From positions 2,418,001 to 2,482,000 of the forward strand of contig NZ_RDTE01000003.1 of NCBI RefSeq assembly GCF_004125265.1: a stretch of DNA of 64,000 nucleotides. Reading direction: 5' to 3'. The translations under genes and the position numbers were made by a program. Shown here piece after piece: positions 56,243 to 64,000 of this stretch (positions are counted from its first letter, which is position 1; every line of letters starts with the position of its first letter). This DNA is from Streptomyces lydicus. GTDB lineage: Bacteria > Actinomycetota > Actinomycetes > Streptomycetales > Streptomycetaceae. The notes under the pieces were generated by a model. That model saw only the letters and a program-made list of their open reading frames with translations, was not told the origin of the DNA and ran no database searches.

Positions 56243-56382
56243 GGGGGCGGGCGGACCGCGGAAGACCGGCGCGCCGAGGGTGCGACGGCTCCCGCCCCGC
56301 CTTCGCCCGCGCCACCCGTCTCACCCCGGCCCGGCACGGCCGGTCGTACCGCTGCCCCGCCCCGGAAGCTGACACTCGCCCC

Positions 56383-56823
56383 TCAGCGGGCAAGGGCCGT
56401 GACCTCGACCTCTATCCGCCAGTCCGGCCGGGCCAGGGACGACACCTCCAGGAGGGTGTCCGCGGGGTAGGGCTCGGACAGGAACTCCCCGCGCAGGGCG
56501 ATGACCTGGCCGAGGACGGCAGCCATGTCCGTCACGAAGATGCCCACTTTCACCACATCCGCGAGCGAGGATCCCGCCGCCGCGAGCACGCGCTCGACAT
56601 TCGCGAATGCCTGCCGGCCCTGGGCCAGGAAGTCGTCCGACACCGTCCGCCCCTGCTCGTCGATGCCGGCCTGCCCCGACACATGGACCAGTCCGCCCGC
56701 CCTGACGGCCTGTGAGATGCGGTACGGCGCGTACCAGTCCGGTGACGTGGCGATCCGTTCGATCTCCGGCCGGTCCGGTGTCCCGGCCGCGCCCTCCGCG
56801 GGCGCCGGCATCGTCGTCGTCAT
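56383..56823 (-). CDS. RidA-family protein
   Basis: A 146-residue member of the YjgF/RidA family, which hydrolyses reactive enamine/imine intermediates or has related roles. VHVSGQAGIDEQG and the C-terminal EVEVTALAR match; the DVVKVGIFVTDM strand is typical. ATG 56823 is preceded by GGGGGAGAG. It is divergent from a MarR regulator with a palindromic site between them. Confidence 0.88.
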   Translation of the reverse strand: MTTTMPAPAEGAAGTPDRPEIERIATSPDWYAPYRISQAVRAGGLVHVSGQAGIDEQGRTVSDDFLAQGRQAFANVERVLAAAGSSLADVVKVGIFVTDMAAVLGQVIALRGEFLSEPYPADTLLEVSSLARPDWRIEVEVTALAR

Positions 56824-56858
56824 GACTCTCCCCCTCGGTTCCATGCGCCTGCATCACT

Positions 56859-56872
56859 TGCATGCACATGCA
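56859..56872. promoter_or_regulatory. Palindromic operator between RidA and MarR genes
   Basis: TGCATG-CA-CATGCA, a perfect 14-base dyad in the 117-base divergent spacer. Its size and place suit MarR-family autoregulation. Confidence 0.55.
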
Positions 56873-56940
56873 TTAGTTTCCGCTGCATGTACCCTGCTGT
56901 CAAGAGCCCGTCGGCACACGGCAGAAGAAGGCGGAGAGCG

Positions 56941-57348
56941 ATGGACGCGGAGCACTGGGACCGGCTCGGGACACTGCACACACGCGTCGAGCAGGAGCTG
57001 GCGAAGGCCCTGCAGCAGCACCACGGCATCGGACTGTCCGAGTACCGCGCCCTCGCCAGGCTGGCCCATGCGGACGACGGCGAGCTGCGCATGCAGGAGC
57101 TCGCCGACCTCATCGGCCTCAACCAGAGCTCCGTGAGCCGCCTGGCCTCCCGTCTGGAGTCGTCCGGCCTGACCCGCCGCGACCTGTGCCCCGACGACCG
57201 GCGCGGGGTGTACAGCGTGATCACGGATCAGGGCCGGGACATCCACGCACAGGCGCGCCCGACCTACGACGGCGCACTGCACGCCGCACTCGACGCGGCG
57301 GCCGCGGACGGGCACCTCGGTCCTCTGGTGGCATCGCTGCGGTCCTAA
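56941..57348 (+). CDS. MarR-family transcriptional regulator
   Basis: A 135-residue winged-helix protein: MQELADLIGLNQSSVSRLASRLESSGLTRRD is the recognition region, with DDRRGVYSVITDQG as the wing. ATG 56941 has GGCGGAGAG upstream; 56887 is possible. It is divergent from RidA and followed at one base by a LOG-family gene, so it probably regulates both sides. Confidence 0.88.
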   Translation: MDAEHWDRLGTLHTRVEQELAKALQQHHGIGLSEYRALARLAHADDGELRMQELADLIGLNQSSVSRLASRLESSGLTRRDLCPDDRRGVYSVITDQGRDIHAQARPTYDGALHAALDAAAADGHLGPLVASLRS

Positions 57349-57349
57349 C

Positions 57350-58513
57350 ATGACGGACGTGTCGAATGCAGAGTCCTCAACGTCCCGCCGCTTCCCGGCC
57401 CACGACGACAACCACGACCACGAAATCGAATCCCTGGCGGAGTTCGACCGGGTGGTCGCCGCCGGCAGTCTCGCCGGACACCGCGTCCAGTCCGTCGATC
57501 TGACGGACCGTACGTTCGCGCTGCTCAGCACGGACACCACGGAGTCGGTGTTCCTCGGCTGCGTCATGGAGCCGGACGCCGCCGCCAAGATACGGGCCGG
57601 GGGCTCCCTGGTCTTCCCGCCCGTACCGGACCTGCCGTTCGACCCCTACCGTGGCAGCCTGTACGGCCCGGACGAACTCTTCGCGCAGCTGGCCGAGGCC
57701 GGCTACGACGCCACCCCGGACGCCCGCGCGTACCACTGGTACCAGGAGACCAAGTCGGACGGCGACATCTTCTCCTCGATGCTGCGCAGCATCCACGACG
57801 ACGCCGTCTCGGACGCCCTCGACGAACACCTCGCCGGCGCACAGGTGGTGGGCATCATGGGCGGCCACGCCCTGCGGCGCGATGATGCGGACTACGCGGG
57901 CGCGGCCCGGCTCGGCCGCCGGCTCACCCGGGACGGCCTGACCGTCGCGACGGGCGGCGGCCCCGGTGCGATGGAGGCGGCGAACCTCGGTGCGTACACC
58001 GCACCCTTCGAGGACGGCATGCTCGACGCGGCGCTGAAACGTCTCACCAAGGCACCGCACTTCACCGAGTCGATCACCGAATGGGCACGGGCCGCCTTCG
58101 GCATCCGGCACGACCGGCCGGGCGGCGGGGCCTCGGTCGGCATCCCCACCTGGTTCTACGGCCATGAGCCGCCGAACGTCTTCGCGACCCACATAGCGAA
58201 GTACTTCGTCAACGCGGTACGCGAGGACGGCCTGCTGGCACGCTCCAACGCGGGCGTCGTCTTCCTCCCCGGCGCGGCCGGCACCGTACAGGAGATCTTC
58301 GACAACGCGACGCCCAACTACTACGGGTCGCGGGGCGAGCCGACCCCGATGGTGCTGGTGAACCGCGAGCACTGGACCGAGACGCTCCCCACCTGGCCGC
58401 TGCTCCGGGCACTCGCGGCGGACCGTCCCATGGCGGCCAGGATCGCCCTGGTCGACTCGGTGGACGAAGCTCCCGAGGCGCTGTCCCGCCTCCGGTCCGG
58501 GAGCGCTTCCTGA
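57350..58513 (+). CDS. LOG-family nucleotide-binding protein
   Basis: A 387-residue Rossmann-like protein with the motifs GGGPGAMEAAN (about residue 203) and PGAAGTVQEIFDN (about 306), close to the PGGxGTxxE signature of LOG/lysine-decarboxylase-like proteins. LOG enzymes cleave the N-glycosidic bond of nucleoside monophosphates, and longer forms act as nucleosidases. The N-terminal 150 residues are an extra domain not found in short LOG proteins. It follows the MarR gene by one base. Substrate unknown. Confidence 0.85.
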   Translation: MTDVSNAESSTSRRFPAHDDNHDHEIESLAEFDRVVAAGSLAGHRVQSVDLTDRTFALLSTDTTESVFLGCVMEPDAAAKIRAGGSLVFPPVPDLPFDPYRGSLYGPDELFAQLAEAGYDATPDARAYHWYQETKSDGDIFSSMLRSIHDDAVSDALDEHLAGAQVVGIMGGHALRRDDADYAGAARLGRRLTRDGLTVATGGGPGAMEAANLGAYTAPFEDGMLDAALKRLTKAPHFTESITEWARAAFGIRHDRPGGGASVGIPTWFYGHEPPNVFATHIAKYFVNAVREDGLLARSNAGVVFLPGAAGTVQEIFDNATPNYYGSRGEPTPMVLVNREHWTETLPTWPLLRALAADRPMAARIALVDSVDEAPEALSRLRSGSAS

Positions 58514-58604
58514 CCCACCTGCGGTCCCCGGACCGCACCGTGCGAAGGCCCCAGGGCCCGCACCCCGCGCACGGGGCACCGCGCCCCGGCGCGGCCTCCC
58601 CCGG

Positions 58605-58646
58605 CCGGCCGGACGGCGGGTTCGACCGGCCGGACGGCAGGTTCGG
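58605..58646. repeat. 21-base tandem duplication
   Basis: Units at 58605-58625 and 58626-58646 differ at two bases. It lies between the LOG and DMT genes, which are about 220 bases apart. Confidence 0.65.
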
Positions 58647-58735
58647 CCGCCGAGGCAACGCCCGTCCCGAATTACGCGTCTGCCAGGCCGGGCAGGTAAC
58701 AGACGGTTCAAGACAGCGGGCGAACGGAGCTCTTG

Positions 58736-59665
58736 GTGATCATCGGCCTTCTGACGGCCGTGGCGGCGTCGGCCTGCTACGGCACGGGATCGGTCCTGCA
58801 GGCGGTGGGCTCCCGCAAATCCGCCCGCCGCGAGGCGGCCGAGGCCTCCACGACCGGTGTCACCCAGCACGGCGGCCCCAGCCTGTCGTCGACCGCGAAG
58901 GCGGCCGTGACCTGGGAGTTCATGGTCGGCACGGTGCTGGACTTCCTCGGGTTCGGGCTCGGTGCGCTGGCCGCCAGGCTGCTGCCGCTGTTCCTCTCCC
59001 AGACTGTGATCAGCGCCAACCTCGTGATCACGGCGGTGCTGAGCATCAAGCTCCTCGGTATCCGGCTCTCCCGGGCCGAGTGGAGCTCCATCGGCGTGGT
59101 GTGCGGGGCGTTGGTGCTGCTGGCCACGGCCGCCGGGCCGGAAGGCAGCGGCCACACGCCGATCGCCGCCCACTGGTGGCTGCTCGCCGCTTCCGTCGTC
59201 CTCGTCCTCGGCGGCACCCTGATCGTGCGGCTGCTCGGCGGACGGGCCGCGATCCTCGCCGGCCTGCTCTCCGGCCTGGGCTTCGGGGCGCTCGGGATCG
59301 GCGTGCGCGTGCTGAACGGCGTGGACCCCTTCCACCTGCCGTCGCTGCTCGGCGATCCCGCCCTGTACGCGATTCTGGTGGCCGGAATCGGGGGCATGTA
59401 TCTGCACACCGTCGCCCTGCAGATCGGCTCGGTGAACGGCGCCACGGCCGCGCTGGTGGTGGGCGAGACGGTGGTCCCGGGCATTCTCGGGGTGCTGTGG
59501 CTGGGCGACTCCTCGCGTCCCGGCTTCGCCTGGGTCGCCGCCCTCGGGTTCGTGGTGGCCGTGGCGGGCGCCGTCGCGGTCGCCTGGTTCGGCGAACCGG
59601 AGCCGGGGGACGGGCCCGGCGCGCCGACAGCGGATGAGGCGAAGACGGAAGTGGCAGCACGCTGA
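58736..59665 (+). CDS. DMT-superfamily (EamA-like) membrane transporter
   Basis: A 309-residue membrane protein with about nine or ten predicted helices, for example GLLTAVAASACYGTGSVLQ, WEFMVGTVLDFLGFGLGAL and AGLLSGLGFGALGIGV, in two similar halves. Family members move small metabolites or serve as unknown multidrug-type carriers. GTG 58736 has GGAG six bases upstream; TTG 58733 is less well spaced. The last 30 residues are charged. It is convergent with the thiamine operon. Confidence 0.82.
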   Translation: MIIGLLTAVAASACYGTGSVLQAVGSRKSARREAAEASTTGVTQHGGPSLSSTAKAAVTWEFMVGTVLDFLGFGLGALAARLLPLFLSQTVISANLVITAVLSIKLLGIRLSRAEWSSIGVVCGALVLLATAAGPEGSGHTPIAAHWWLLAASVVLVLGGTLIVRLLGGRAAILAGLLSGLGFGALGIGVRVLNGVDPFHLPSLLGDPALYAILVAGIGGMYLHTVALQIGSVNGATAALVVGETVVPGILGVLWLGDSSRPGFAWVAALGFVVAVAGAVAVAWFGEPEPGDGPGAPTADEAKTEVAAR

Positions 59666-59740
59666 GCCCCCGTGCCCAGGGGTCAGGAGGCCGCTCCTCG
59701 TAACCGGCCCGCGGTATCCGGCGTGATCGGCCCCTCGGCC

Positions 59741-59786
59741 CCGGCATGGTCAGTCCATCGGCTCCGGCATGGTCAGTCCATCGGCT
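59741..59786. repeat. Two tandem 23-base repeats plus a degraded third
   Basis: Two identical copies at 59741-59763 and 59764-59786, with a diverged copy up to about 59810. It lies in the 159-base spacer between convergent genes. Confidence 0.7.
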
Positions 59787-59824
59787 CCGACATGATCACG
59801 ATCAGCCCGTCGTCTCCGAGGTGA

Positions 59825-60898
59825 TCAGCCCGCCGCATCCGTCGCGCCCAGCACCACCACGTCCTGTGCCACGAAGGAGATGCCCACCCGCTCCCCCACC
59901 TCCGGCGCGTCCCGCAGTGCGCAGGCCGCCTCCACCTGCGGTCCGGCGGCCGGCTGGAGCAGCAGCGCGACATGGGTGCCACGGAAGGTACGGGCCGTGA
60001 CCGTACAGGGCAGGCCCTCGGGGGCGGCGGTCAGCCGCACCCCGGCCGGCCGGACGAGCAGGCGGCACGGCCCGTCCGCCGTGCCGTCCGGGACCGGCAC
60101 CTTGCCCCAGCAGGTGGCAGCTGCCTCGCCCTGCACCGTCGCCGCGACCACATTGTCGAAGCCGAGGAAGCGGGCGACGAATTCGGTGGCGGGCCGCTGC
60201 CAGACCTCCAGGGGGGTGCCGGTCTGTGCGATCCGGCCGTCCTGCATCACCACGACCCGGTCGGCGAGTGCGAAGGCCTCGCCCTGGTCGTGGGTGACCG
60301 CCAATACGGTGGTGCCCAATTCACGGAAGAGGCGGCGGAGTTCGACGACCAGCCGTTCGCGCAGCCCGCGGTCGAGCTGGCCGAGGGGTTCGTCCAGCAT
60401 CAGCAGGCGGGGGCGGGGGGCCAGCGCGCGGGCCAGCGCGACCCGCTGCTGTTCGCCGCCGGACAGGGAGGCCACGGCGCGCCGCTGGGCGCCCGGCAGT
60501 CCGACGAGGTCCAGCAGTTCGGCGACCGTGCGCTCCCGCTCGGCGCGTGCGGTACGCCGCATCCGCAGCCCGAAGGCGACGTTGCCCTCGACGTCGTGCT
60601 GCGGGAAAAGCTGGTGGTCCTGGAACATCAGGCCGACCCCGCGCCGGTGGGCCGGCACCCCGGACTGCTCCCGTCCCTCCAGCAACACCGCTCCCGCGTG
60701 GGCCTGTTGGAGACCGGCGACCACCCTCAGCAGGGTGGACTTTCCGCTGCCGCTCGGCCCCAGGACGCACACGATTTCGTGCGCGGCGACGTCCAGGTCC
60801 ACCGCGTCCAGTGCGGGGCGCTCCGCCGTGCCGAAGCGGACGGTCACCCCGCCCAGCCGCAGCAGCTCCTGTGCCGTGGTCCCGGCGCGTGCCGTCAT
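59825..60898 (-). CDS. Thiamine-type ABC transporter ATPase (ThiQ-like)
   Basis: A 357-residue ATPase: Walker A GPSGSGKST, signature LSGGEQQRVALARAL, Walker B LLMLDEPLGQLD, switch VTHDQGEAF. A C-terminal TOBE-like region follows. It starts directly after the permease stop (no gap). Operon position under a TPP riboswitch supports thiamine as cargo; ThiQ proteins of enterobacteria are shorter, and by sequence alone it could be an iron-type ATPase. Confidence 0.87.
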   Translation of the reverse strand: MTARAGTTAQELLRLGGVTVRFGTAERPALDAVDLDVAAHEIVCVLGPSGSGKSTLLRVVAGLQQAHAGAVLLEGREQSGVPAHRRGVGLMFQDHQLFPQHDVEGNVAFGLRMRRTARAERERTVAELLDLVGLPGAQRRAVASLSGGEQQRVALARALAPRPRLLMLDEPLGQLDRGLRERLVVELRRLFRELGTTVLAVTHDQGEAFALADRVVVMQDGRIAQTGTPLEVWQRPATEFVARFLGFDNVVAATVQGEAAATCWGKVPVPDGTADGPCRLLVRPAGVRLTAAPEGLPCTVTARTFRGTHVALLLQPAAGPQVEAACALRDAPEVGERVGISFVAQDVVVLGATDAAG

Positions 60899-62641
60899 CT
60901 AGAACTCCCCGGAGTGGTCGAGGGGGCGCAGGCGCTCCAGTACCAGCAGGGCACCGGCGCACACCACCATCAAGAGGGTCGACAGGGCCATCGCCTGCCC
61001 GTAGTTGAGCTCTCCCGCACGTCCCAGCAGGCGTGCCACGGCGACCGGCAGTGTCGGCTGGTCCGGCCGCGCGATGAAGACCGTCGCGCCGAACTCACCG
61101 AGGGAGACGGCGAAGGCGAAGCCCGCGGCGATCAGCAGGGCCCGCCGCACCATCGGCAGGTCGACCTCGCGCCACACCCGCCACGGCGAGGCGCCGAGCA
61201 CGGCGGCCGCCTCCCGCAGCCGTCCGTCGACCGCCCGCAGGACCGGCAGCATCGTCCGCACCACGAACGGCACCCCCACCAGCGCCTGGGCGAGCGGCAC
61301 CAGCCACCACGAGGCGCGCAGATCGAGCGGCGGCGTGTCGAGGCTGATCAGGAATCCGAAGCCGACGGTCACCGCGGACACCCCGAGGGGCAGCATCAGC
61401 AGGGCGTCGAAGCCCCGGACGAAGCGGCTGATCAGGGCCGTCCGCCCGGACGGGCCTCTGCCCAGCCGGGGGAGGGTCAGCGCGGCGGCCGCCAGTCCCC
61501 CCACCACCAGCGCGATCGCCGTGGCGGCCGCCCCGTAGGCGAGGGAGTTCCACAGGGCGTCCAGGGGCGCGACGGCGAAGGTGCTGTCGGCGTTCCCGGC
61601 CGACCGCAGCGAGGTGTAGAACACCGCTCCGTAGCCGTCCGGCCCGGCGAACGACCGCTCCACGAGCACCAGGAGCGGCACGATGAGCAGGACGGTGATG
61701 ACGGCGAGCGTCCCCCACAGCAGTGTCCACTGGCCGCGGCCGCGCGGCCGGTGCGCGGTCTGCGAGGCCGGCACAAGCCGCAGGGCGGTTTCCCGGCGGC
61801 GCACCGTCCAGGCGTGCAGCGCCAGCACGCCCAGCACCGCCGCGAACTGGACCATGGTGAGCACGGCGGCCGTCGGCAGGTCCAGGAACTCCGCGGTCTG
61901 CCGGTAGATCTCCACCTCCAGCGTCGCGAAGGTGGGCCCGCCGAGAATCTGCACCACCCCGAAGGAGGTGAAGGTGAAGAGGAAGACCATGAGCGCGGCG
62001 GCCGCGACGGCGGGTCCCAGGGCGGGCAGGGTCACCCTCCGCCAGGCCGCGAACCGTCCGGCCCCCAGCATCCGCGCCGCCTCTTCCTGACGCGGGTCGA
62101 GCTGGGCCCAGAGCCCGCCGACGGTCCGGACGACCACGGCGTAGTTGAAGAACACATGCGCCAGCAGGATCGCCCACACCGAGGTGTCCAGGCGCAGGCC
62201 CCACAGCTCGTCCAGCAGTCCGCCCCGTCCGGCCAACGCCAGGAAGGCGGAGCCGACGACGACGGTCGGCAGCACGAACGGCACCGCCACCACCGCCCGC
62301 AGCAGCTGCTTGCCGGGGAAGTCGAACCGCGCGAAGACATAGGCACCGGGCAGCGCGATCAGCAGGGTCAGCGCCGTGGAGGCCGCGGCCTGCCAGACGG
62401 TGAACCACAGCACATGGACGATGTCCGGGTCGCTCAGCACGGAACCGAACCGGCCGAGCTGCCACCGTCCGCCGTCCTTGAGCCCGCGTCCGACGATCGC
62501 CGCCACCGGATAGGCGAAGAACAGCGCGAAGAAGGCGAGCGGCACCGCCATCAGGCCGAGCCGCGCCGCCGTTCCCCGTACGGGCCGCGGGCGCCGGCCG
62601 CGGACTACTTCAGAACGAGCGAGGACCACTGCTTGATCCAC
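60899..62641 (-). CDS. Thiamine-type ABC transporter permease, fused double unit (ThiP-like)
   Basis: A 580-residue membrane protein with two permease halves of about 270 residues, each carrying an EAA-type loop (LDPRQEEAARMLGAGRF and VDGRLREAAAVLGASPW). This double layout is known from ThiP and FbpB. The start GTG at 62641 lies inside the binding-protein gene, an overlap of 37 bases, showing coupling; GTG 62629 is also possible. Control by the upstream TPP riboswitch points to thiamine. Confidence 0.87.
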   Translation of the reverse strand: MDQAVVLARSEVVRGRRPRPVRGTAARLGLMAVPLAFFALFFAYPVAAIVGRGLKDGGRWQLGRFGSVLSDPDIVHVLWFTVWQAAASTALTLLIALPGAYVFARFDFPGKQLLRAVVAVPFVLPTVVVGSAFLALAGRGGLLDELWGLRLDTSVWAILLAHVFFNYAVVVRTVGGLWAQLDPRQEEAARMLGAGRFAAWRRVTLPALGPAVAAAALMVFLFTFTSFGVVQILGGPTFATLEVEIYRQTAEFLDLPTAAVLTMVQFAAVLGVLALHAWTVRRRETALRLVPASQTAHRPRGRGQWTLLWGTLAVITVLLIVPLLVLVERSFAGPDGYGAVFYTSLRSAGNADSTFAVAPLDALWNSLAYGAAATAIALVVGGLAAAALTLPRLGRGPSGRTALISRFVRGFDALLMLPLGVSAVTVGFGFLISLDTPPLDLRASWWLVPLAQALVGVPFVVRTMLPVLRAVDGRLREAAAVLGASPWRVWREVDLPMVRRALLIAAGFAFAVSLGEFGATVFIARPDQPTLPVAVARLLGRAGELNYGQAMALSTLLMVVCAGALLVLERLRPLDHSGEF

Positions 62642-63678
62642 TGTTCGCGGTTCTCGGTGATCGTCCCGGGCGGCAGCGTCGTGGGCTGGTCGATCCTGGT
62701 GCCGTACTTGGTGAACAGCTCCGGCACCGCGGCGTCCTCGCGTGCCGGGTTGACGAACATCTGCAGCGGTACGTCCTGCTGGAACTTCTTGCTCAGCAAG
62801 AAGTCCAGCAGCGCCTTGCCGCCCTTCTCGTTCCTCGCCCCCTTGAGCAGGCCGCCGAATTCGATCTGGCGGAAGCAGGTGCCCGTCGCGACCCCGGTCG
62901 GCGCCTCCTTGGGCGCGGGCTTCTTGCCCAGCACCTCGGCCGGCGGGCTGGAGGCGTAGGAGACCACCAGCGGCTTGTCGCCCTTGCGCTTGCCGGCCGC
63001 GGATCCCGTGAACCGCTCGTAGTAGGCCTGTTCCCAGCCGTCGACGACCTCGACGCCGTTGGCCTTGAGCTTCTTCCAGTAGCTCTGCCAGCCGTCCTGC
63101 CCGTACTTCGCGATGGTGCCGAGCTGGAAGGCGAGACCCGGGGAGGAGGTCGCGGAGTTCTCCGTCACGAGCATCCCCTTGTACCGGGGCTTGAGCAGAT
63201 CGTCGAAGGTCTTCGGCGGCGCGGTCTTGTGCCGGGCGAAGTAGCCGCGGTCGTAGTTGACGCAGATGTCGCCGTAGTCGAGCGGGGTGACGCGGTGCGC
63301 GCCCTTGTCGAGCTGCAGCCCGGCCGGCACGTCCGCCAGCCCCTTGGCCCGGTACGGGCTGAAGAGCCCTTCGTGCAGCCCGCGCGAGAGCAGCGTGTTG
63401 TCGATACCGAAGAACACGTCGCCCTGCGGATTGCCCTTGGACAGGATCGCCTGGTTGACGGCCTTCCCGGCATCCCCGCCCTTGAGGATCCTGACCTTGT
63501 AGCCGCTCTCTTTCTCGAAGGCGCTCAGGACCGACTTGGAGATGTTGAACGAGTCATGGCTGACCAGCGTGACGGTCTTGGCGTCCGCGCCCCCGCCCGG
63601 GGCACCGCAGGCGGCCAGCGCGGACATGCCGACCGCGGCGGCGAGGGCCGTGGCGGTGATTCTGCTCCTGGTGCTCAC
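62605..63678 (-). CDS. Thiamine-binding lipoprotein (ThiB-like)
   Basis: A 357-residue binding protein. The signal ends in ALAACG, so it is lipid-anchored. The mature region starts VTLVSHDSFNISKSVL and has the ThiB-like DVFFGIDNTLLSR segment. The GTG at 63678 has AGGAGG at six bases; the longer open frame to 63831 runs into the leader and is rejected. First gene of the thiBPQ-like operon with a TPP riboswitch in its leader. Confidence 0.9.
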   Translation of the reverse strand: MSTRSRITATALAAAVGMSALAACGAPGGGADAKTVTLVSHDSFNISKSVLSAFEKESGYKVRILKGGDAGKAVNQAILSKGNPQGDVFFGIDNTLLSRGLHEGLFSPYRAKGLADVPAGLQLDKGAHRVTPLDYGDICVNYDRGYFARHKTAPPKTFDDLLKPRYKGMLVTENSATSSPGLAFQLGTIAKYGQDGWQSYWKKLKANGVEVVDGWEQAYYERFTGSAAGKRKGDKPLVVSYASSPPAEVLGKKPAPKEAPTGVATGTCFRQIEFGGLLKGARNEKGGKALLDFLLSKKFQQDVPLQMFVNPAREDAAVPELFTKYGTRIDQPTTLPPGTITENREQWIKQWSSLVLK

Positions 63679-63795
63679 TGATTTCCTCCTGGCTGGCCAG
63701 GAAGAGACGCGGCCCCGCACGGTGTCCACGGCTCCCGGCGTCCGATGACGCAGGGAGGGGACCCGGTGCGGGGCGCAACAGCATGAGTGACGACC
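63679..63795 (-). promoter_or_regulatory. Expression platform of the thiamine operon leader
   Basis: Between aptamer and start codon, GCCCCGCAC-type arms (63766-63774 with 63712-63720) can pair. A CCTCC segment (minus strand, 63754-63758) is complementary to the Shine-Dalgarno AGGAGG at 63685-63690. This suggests control of ribosome binding. Confidence 0.55.
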
Positions 63796-63898
63796 GAACT
63801 TCCTACCCGGAATGACCCGGGCGAGGTTCAAGGGTCTGCGGGCACCGTAGAGGTCTACGACGCTTCCGCACTCTCAGCGCTGTGGCGCTCCCCTGTCG
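63796..63898 (-). ncRNA. TPP riboswitch (THI element)
   Basis: On the minus strand the conserved aptamer parts appear in the right order: CTGAGA (63877-63872), ACCCTTGAACCT (63835-63824) and GGGTAGGAAG (63808-63799), with closing helix sequence near 63893 and 63800. These are the pyrimidine- and pyrophosphate-binding elements of the thiamine pyrophosphate aptamer. It precedes the binding-protein gene of a three-gene ABC importer, so TPP should repress uptake. Confidence 0.93.
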
Positions 63899-63939
63899 GA
63901 TGTGGTGCATTTGTTCGATCACACAGTACCAGCGGGCGG

Positions 63940-64000
63940 TCAGCGTTCCGAGGCCGCGAGCTGGCCGCAGGCGCCGTCGATCTCCTGGCCGCGGGTGTCG
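63940..64000 (-). CDS. rlmN: 23S rRNA (adenine-C2)-methyltransferase RlmN, C-terminal fragment
   Basis: Only 19 codons plus stop lie inside the window. The residues DTRGQEIDGACGQLAASER match the end of RlmN, a radical SAM enzyme that methylates A2503 of 23S rRNA and A37 of some tRNAs; the Cys here is the conserved C-terminal mechanistic cysteine region. The gene continues beyond 64000. The thiamine leader starts about 40 bases after its stop. Confidence 0.85.
   Translation of the reverse strand, partial: DTRGQEIDGACGQLAASER

Noticed and set aside
59972..62959. 995-codon plus-strand frame opposite the thiamine transporter genes
   Set aside because: His/Gln/Arg-rich shadow; the minus strand carries a complete ABC operon with riboswitch.

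Overview
The window is a piece of a high-GC Streptomyces chromosome. Evidence for this: very high GC with strong third-position bias, GTG and TTG starts, few U-tract terminators, and the actinobacterial gene order rimP-nusA-ylxR-infB-ylxP-rbfA-truB-ribF followed by proS-ispG-rseP-dxr. I place it at the S. coelicolor SCO57xx-SCO56xx core region by remembered gene order. It was not aligned.

Layout: (1) 1-4.9 kb is the edge of a type VII (ESX) secretion locus: the 3' end of eccE, a small conserved gene and an EspI/SCO5717-like ATPase buried in Gln/Pro-rich sequence, followed by an odd repeat-rich, G/C-run spacer. (2) 5.3-18.2 kb (minus strand) is the translation/transcription core, interrupted by a 1384-residue protein that joins a degraded trypsin-like domain to an NTPase. 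(3) 18.4-20.5 kb (plus) is a three-gene set: lipoprotein, ferritin-like protein and an aminoglycoside-kinase-like protein without catalytic residues. (4) 20.6-28.2 kb (minus) holds proS, two acetyltransferases and the MEP isoprenoid genes ispG and dxr, with site-2 protease rseP overlapping dxr. (5) 28.3-36.6 kb (minus) holds an acyl-CoA dehydrogenase, an aldehyde dehydrogenase, its PucR-type regulator and a membrane-anchored VirD4-like ATPase.

(6) 36.9-54.1 kb is mainly polyamine/GABA metabolism: gabT; an operon of aldehyde dehydrogenase-potD-potA-potB-potC-FAD oxidoreductase; a second potD with a second aldehyde dehydrogenase; and, divergently, an Lrp regulator with an omega-aminotransferase. 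Together these could import putrescine/spermidine, convert putrescine to aminobutyraldehyde and GABA, and feed succinate semialdehyde into central metabolism. A 12-base motif is shared by the two aldehyde dehydrogenase promoter regions. A NADAR gene and a probable aminodeoxyfutalosine (menaquinone pathway) deaminase sit inside this block.

(7) 54.3-59.7 kb holds an ABC ATPase/permease pair, RidA divergent from a MarR-LOG pair with a palindromic operator, and a DMT transporter. (8) 59.8-63.9 kb is a thiamine uptake operon (thiBPQ-like) under a clear TPP riboswitch. The window ends in the 3' end of rlmN.

No tRNA, rRNA, IS element, prophage or CRISPR array was recognised. Most other long open frames are antisense shadows of these genes. 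Starts were chosen by Shine-Dalgarno match and family N-termini; where they differ from the longest open frame this is stated.
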